Source of the DNA: SIG587 sp045544035
GTDB taxonomy: Bacteria > Bacillota > Clostridia > Oscillospirales > Acutalibacteraceae
Assembly (NCBI GenBank): GCA_045544035.1
Contig: JAZPYE010000008.1
Coordinates: 72,287 to 136,286 of the forward strand
DNA length: 64,000 bases
Reading direction: 5' to 3'
The notes beneath the pieces were generated by a model that saw nothing but the letters and a program-made list of their open reading frames with translations, had not been told where the DNA came from and made no database searches. Shown here one piece after another: positions 60,053 through 64,000 of this stretch; position 1 is the first letter of the stretch; each line of letters opens with the position of its first letter. The position numbers were made by a program, and so were the translations under genes.

Positions 60053-61333
60053 ATGAGTAATTACCTTAATATGACAAAGGAAGAACTCCAAAAGGAGTTT
60101 TCGGTTGTCAAATCTGATTTTAAACATCTTGTAACACTTCATTTGGCTCTTGATATGTCGAGAGGAAAGCCCGGCTTTGACCAAATGAATGTTAGTAACC
60201 GAATCTTTGACCTTGTTGGAAACGATTCTGGTTTTAAAAACCGTACAGGCACCGACTGCCGAAATTACGGTGGTCTTGATGGTCTTATTGAGCTCAAGGA
60301 TTTGTTCGCACAAATTTTAGATGTTAACCCCGAGCAGGTTATCGTTGGCGGCAACTCCTCCCTTAATATGATGTTTGACACCATTGCCCAGGCAATGACC
60401 CACGGCTTTGGCTGTGAGCCTTGGATGAAGCAGGGAGAAATTAAGTTTCTCTGCCCCGTTCCGGGTTATGACAGGCATTTTGCAATAACCGAATATTTTG
60501 GAATTAAAATGCTCCCCATTCCCTGCGATGAAAACGGTCCTGATATGAATATGGTGGAAGAACTCGTTAAAGATGAGAAGGTTAAAGGAATTTGGTGTGT
60601 TCCGAAATACTCAAATCCCTCGGGTATTACCTATTCCGATGAGGTTGTTCGCCGCCTGGCGGCCTTAAAGCCTGCGGCAAAGGACTTCAGAATTATGTGG
60701 GATGATGCCTATGCTATTCACGACCTTTATGAGAATGGTGACAAGCTTTTAAACATTTACGATGAGTGCGTAAAAGCGGGTAATCAGAATCTACCCATCA
60801 TTTTCACCTCAACCTCAAAAATCACCTTCCCCGGTGCCGGTGTTGCAGCCCAGGCGGCAAGTCCCGAAAATGTTATGTTTTTAAAGAAGCGAATGAGCTT
60901 CCAGACCATTGGCCCTGATAAGCTGAACCAGCTTCGCCACGCACGCGCCTTTGAAAATATTGATGCGCTTAAAGCCCACATGAAGGAGCACGCCGAAATA
61001 CTCCGCCCCAAATTTGAGGCAGTTTTAAATGAAATGAACAGTCAGTTTGAAGGAAACGAAATCGTTCATTGGAGCAACCCTAAGGGTGGTTATTTCATTT
61101 GTGTTTCGGTTTTAAACGGCTGTGCAAAACGGGTTGTTGACCTTTGTGCACAGGTTGGTCTTGTGCTGACCCCCGCAGGTGCACCATTCCCCTACGGAAA
61201 AGATGAAACCGACTCGGTTATGAGAATTGCACCTTCCTACCCTTCAGTTGATGAAATCAAATCGGCTTCAAAGGTTTTGTGCGTTGCAATTAAATATGCC
61301 TGCCTTGAAAAGCTACTTAAAGATTTAAGTTGA
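60053..61333 (+). CDS. PLP-dependent aminotransferase, class I/II (aspartate aminotransferase subgroup Ic-like)
   Basis: 426 residues. The pyridoxal-phosphate lysine is in FTSTSKITFPGAG; other family marks are DMSRGKPGF, GGNSSLNMM, CPVPGYDRHF, PKYSNPSG and DDAYAIHDLY. This longer, atypical class I group (Aminotran_MocR type) includes aspartate aminotransferases from Actinobacteria and Firmicutes. Substrate is inferred. AAGGAGG precedes the ATG. Single gene before secD. Confidence 0.88.
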   Translation: MSNYLNMTKEELQKEFSVVKSDFKHLVTLHLALDMSRGKPGFDQMNVSNRIFDLVGNDSGFKNRTGTDCRNYGGLDGLIELKDLFAQILDVNPEQVIVGGNSSLNMMFDTIAQAMTHGFGCEPWMKQGEIKFLCPVPGYDRHFAITEYFGIKMLPIPCDENGPDMNMVEELVKDEKVKGIWCVPKYSNPSGITYSDEVVRRLAALKPAAKDFRIMWDDAYAIHDLYENGDKLLNIYDECVKAGNQNLPIIFTSTSKITFPGAGVAAQAASPENVMFLKKRMSFQTIGPDKLNQLRHARAFENIDALKAHMKEHAEILRPKFEAVLNEMNSQFEGNEIVHWSNPKGGYFICVSVLNGCAKRVVDLCAQVGLVLTPAGAPFPYGKDETDSVMRIAPSYPSVDEIKSASKVLCVAIKYACLEKLLKDLS

Positions 61334-61392
61334 CTAAATGACAAAATAAATATATAATATATTTTATAATACAAATTTTGGAGGAAAAAGCA

Positions 61393-62787
61393 ATGAAATC
61401 CAAGCGCGCACGCAAATCGACTTTTTTCATAGTCCTTGCGCTAATTCTTGTGTTGACATTTACCGCCTTCTTCGGTATTGACAACTACTACGGCGATACC
61501 CGCACTGTTTACATTAAGGGCGCTAATGATATCCGCTGGGGTATTGATATCAGAGGCGGTGTTGAGGCAGTTTTCTCGCCCGACATTAAAAACGCCGAAA
61601 TCAGCGATGAAGATATGGATGCCGCAAAAACCATTATCGAAACCCGTCTTGTTAACAACAACATTACCGACAGTGAGGTTTACGCTGATAATCAAAACCA
61701 TCAAATCATCGTTCGTTTCCCCTGGGCAGCCGATGAAAGCAACTTTGATGCTGCAGCAGCCGTTCAGGAGCTGGGTGAAACTGCGCTTCTTACCTTCTGT
61801 GAGGGCACAACTCAGGACACCGTTATCTTAAAGGGTGGCGATGACATTGAAAAGGCTCAAGCAGGTGTTGTTCAGGATGAAACCACAGGTGTTTCACAGT
61901 ATGTTGTTCACCTGACCTTTACCGAAAAGGGTAAATCAAAATTTGCAACTGCTACCGCAAAGCTTGTTGGCAAAACCATTTCCATCTGGATGGATGACCA
62001 AATGATTTCCGCCCCAACCGTTAAAACGGCCATCACCGATGGCAATGCTTACATTGACGGTATGGCAAGCGCCGATGAGGCAAATGACCTTGCAAACAAA
62101 ATCAACGCCGGTTCCCTTCCCTTCGCATTAACTGTTGATGATTCAAAGTTACAGGTTATCTCCCCCACCCTCGGTTCTAATGCACTTAATGTAATGCTCA
62201 TTGCAGGCTCCATTGCTTTTGTCCTCATTTGCATTCTTATGATTGTTCTGTTCCGCCTGCCCGGTTTGGTTGCAGCAATTTCCCTGCTGGGTCAGCTTGC
62301 AGGCTCTATCGCTTGTATGTCGGGCTACTTCCCCGGCGCCGATAGCTTTACCCTTACCGTTCCCGGTATTGCGGGTATCATTCTTTCCATCGGTGTTGGT
62401 GTTGACGCCAACGTTATTGCCGCAGAACGCATTAAGGATGAGTTTAAGCGCGGCAGAACCATTGATGGTGCCATTGCAAGCGGCTTTGAAAACAGCTGGA
62501 GCGCTATTTTAGACGGTAACGTTACCATCATTATTGTTGCAGTTGTTCTTATGGGCGCCTTTGGTACACCAGACAGCTTCTTTGCAAAGCTTTTCTCCCC
62601 CATTATGCAGTGGTTCGGAACCGCCATTACAGGCTCTATCTACTCCTTCGGTTACACCCTTGTTATCGGTGTTATCTTCAACCTTATAATGGGTGTTCTG
62701 GCATCCAGAATTATGCTTAAGGGTATTTCTCAGTTCAAGTTCCTTAGAAAGCCCTGGCTTTATGGAGGTGCTAAAGATGTTCAATAA
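61393..62787 (+). CDS. secD: Protein translocase subunit SecD
   Basis: 464 residues. One N-terminal helix, a large extracytoplasmic domain beginning with GIDIRGGVEAVFSP, then five C-terminal helices with the RND signature GVGVDANVIAAERIKDEFKRG. It works with SecF, using the ion gradient to complete protein export through SecYEG. The ATG at 61393 has GGAGG upstream. Shorter periplasmic domain than in E. coli, as usual for Firmicutes. Overlaps secF by 11 bp. Confidence 0.96.
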   Translation: MKSKRARKSTFFIVLALILVLTFTAFFGIDNYYGDTRTVYIKGANDIRWGIDIRGGVEAVFSPDIKNAEISDEDMDAAKTIIETRLVNNNITDSEVYADNQNHQIIVRFPWAADESNFDAAAAVQELGETALLTFCEGTTQDTVILKGGDDIEKAQAGVVQDETTGVSQYVVHLTFTEKGKSKFATATAKLVGKTISIWMDDQMISAPTVKTAITDGNAYIDGMASADEANDLANKINAGSLPFALTVDDSKLQVISPTLGSNALNVMLIAGSIAFVLICILMIVLFRLPGLVAAISLLGQLAGSIACMSGYFPGADSFTLTVPGIAGIILSIGVGVDANVIAAERIKDEFKRGRTIDGAIASGFENSWSAILDGNVTIIIVAVVLMGAFGTPDSFFAKLFSPIMQWFGTAITGSIYSFGYTLVIGVIFNLIMGVLASRIMLKGISQFKFLRKPWLYGGAKDVQ

Positions 62788-63709
62788 AAAAATTAATTTT
62801 ATGAAAACCTTTAAGCCTGCAGTTATAATCTATGCCGCTGTTTTGGCGGTAAGCATTATTATCACACTTTTTGTGGGCGTTAAGTTAGACATTAACTTTA
62901 GCGGTGGTACAAGAATTTCCTATTCCTATGAAGGCGAAATTTCTACCGACAAGGTTATCGAAGCTGTTAAAACCATCACTAGTGTTCCTGTAACTGTAAG
63001 TGAGAGCACCTCAATTGCAGGCGACACCAAAACCTTAACCTTAAGCTTTGCAGGCAAGGATTCCATTGATGCTGAAATTCAGCAAAAAATCACCTCAAAG
63101 CTTGCAACTGACTTCAAGAGCAACGCTCCCTCGCTTTATGACTCAACCTCAATCAGCGCAACTGTTGCTTCCTCCTTCTTTATTAAGACACTTGTTGCCG
63201 TGCTTTTGGCCGCTGCACTTGTTGTGGTTTATGTTGGAATTCGTTTCCGCAAAATCGGCGGTGTTTCGGCAGCTATCACAGCCTTTGTTGCACTTATTCT
63301 TGACGTGCTCGTTGCCTTCTTCACCTGCACAGTTTTCGGCCTTTCCATTGACTCAAACTTTATGGCCGTTGTTTTAACCATTCTTGGTTATTCACTTAAC
63401 GACACCATCGTTATCTACGACCGTGTTCGTGAAAGCCGCCGCTTAGAGCCCAATGCCGACCTTGGTGACCTTGTTAACGACAGCGTTAACTCGGTTATGA
63501 AGCGTACAGTTATCACAACCGTTACCACACTTCTTGCAGTGTTCACCATTGTTGTTGTTTCCGAGTTCTTTGGTCTTTCTTCACTTAGAAGCTTTGCAAT
63601 TCCCATGGGCTTTGGTCTTATTTCGGGCTGTACTTCCAGCTTGTTTATTTCCACTCCCCTTTGGGTTATTTGGAAAAAACATTCTAAAAAATCCAAAAAA
63701 AGTAAATAA
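62777..63709 (+). CDS. secF: Protein translocase subunit SecF
   Basis: 310 residues: helix 1, the extracytoplasmic domain starting LDINFSGGTRISY, then five helices with TILGYSLNDTIVIYDRVRE and a Lys-rich C-terminus. The ATG at 62777 has GGAGGTG upstream inside secD; translation is coupled. In contrast to many Firmicutes, secD and secF are separate genes here. Confidence 0.96.
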   Translation: MFNKKINFMKTFKPAVIIYAAVLAVSIIITLFVGVKLDINFSGGTRISYSYEGEISTDKVIEAVKTITSVPVTVSESTSIAGDTKTLTLSFAGKDSIDAEIQQKITSKLATDFKSNAPSLYDSTSISATVASSFFIKTLVAVLLAAALVVVYVGIRFRKIGGVSAAITAFVALILDVLVAFFTCTVFGLSIDSNFMAVVLTILGYSLNDTIVIYDRVRESRRLEPNADLGDLVNDSVNSVMKRTVITTVTTLLAVFTIVVVSEFFGLSSLRSFAIPMGFGLISGCTSSLFISTPLWVIWKKHSKKSKKSK

Positions 63710-63744
63710 TTTAATATTTAATTCATAATAATAGGTTATAATAA

Positions 63745-63778
63745 ATGCGGAGAATTAAGATTCTCCGCATTCTTCTTT
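63745..63778 (+). terminator. Terminator of secDF
   Basis: An 11-bp stem ATGCGGAGAAT/ATTCTCCGCAT followed by a T-rich tract. Confidence 0.85.
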
Positions 63779-63780
63779 TA

Positions 63781-63930
63781 GTGTGACAGGACTCAAACCT
63801 GTCACGGTTTCGCTCGCCGCCTTTTATATTGCGGCTTTGCACTTATTTTTGCAAGGCGCCAGCCTTGCTTCAAATTTCCTGCTTCGCCGAATAAAAAATC
63901 CGGCGGCAAAAACTTTTTAACCTGCTAAAC
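63781..63930. other. Structured non-coding segment with a tRNA T-arm-like palindrome
   Basis: GTGACAGG (63783-63790) and CCTGTCAC (63798-63805) enclose ACTCAAA; on the minus strand this reads as a T-arm with loop TTTGAGT. Hairpins GCCGC/GCGGC and GCAAGGC/GCCTTGC follow. No ORF with a ribosome site is seen to the window end. It starts with the same TGTG-CAGGA words as repeats R1/R2. Confidence 0.45.
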
Positions 63931-64000
63931 TAAAAATTTTCGTACAAGACAAAGCCGACAAAACTTGAGGATACTGCCGTATTTCAAGTTTTGAGGCAAA

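Overview
The window reads as a chromosomal segment of a low-to-mid GC Gram-positive anaerobe of class Clostridia, probably a gut member of the Oscillospiraceae/Ruminococcaceae sphere. The basis is the Firmicutes gene order nusB-xseA-xseB-ispA-dxs-tlyA-nadK-argR-recN, the presence of RNase Y, TmcAL, a DivIVA-like protein, acetate kinase, rubrerythrin, FeoAB and a THF riboswitch/FolT unit, strong AGGAGG ribosome binding sites, and sigma-A type promoters. A bile-salt-hydrolase family enzyme and a GH78 rhamnosidase fit an intestinal habitat. The assignment to a family is inference.

Layout: 1-8.4 kb is one long leftward operon running from nusB (DNA repair, isoprenoid precursors, NAD kinase, ArgR; recN runs off the left edge). 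8.4-13.3 kb holds a DivIVA-like gene overlapping an orphan fumarase/tartrate-dehydratase beta subunit, an E2-like acyltransferase relative, a dyad with DnaA-box-like sites, and an 8-oxoguanine glycosylase. 13.4-25.5 kb is the leftward rpoB-rpoC / rpsL-rpsG-fusA-tuf block. 25.7-38.1 kb is metabolic: BSH-family hydrolase, rubrerythrin, NAD synthetase, rhamnosidase, galactokinase, acetate kinase, TmcAL, a DtxR-type regulator and an unusual P-type ATPase.

38.1-43.7 kb is the accessory part. It holds a partial plus a complete tRNA-Pro, two copies of a 61-bp hairpin repeat bracketing a broken secreted-protein gene and a TetR/MATE efflux pair, a possible 52-residue membrane peptide, and two near-identical 183-bp inverted-repeat elements (MITE-like) flanking an iron alcohol dehydrogenase. 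Each MITE-like element sits inside a terminator-like stem.

43.6-58.3 kb carries feoA-feoB with three palindromic operators, RNA-modification genes (rsmE, an RsmF-like enzyme), sfsA, a run of small membrane proteins, manA, a copper ATPase with a CopZ-like C-terminus, and RNase Y. 58.5-64 kb carries the THF riboswitch-folT unit, tRNA-His and tRNA-Gln followed by two 150-bp structured repeats, a PLP aminotransferase and secD-secF. The repeats near the tRNA genes look partly tRNA-derived. Together with the MITE-like pair they are the least explained material in the window.
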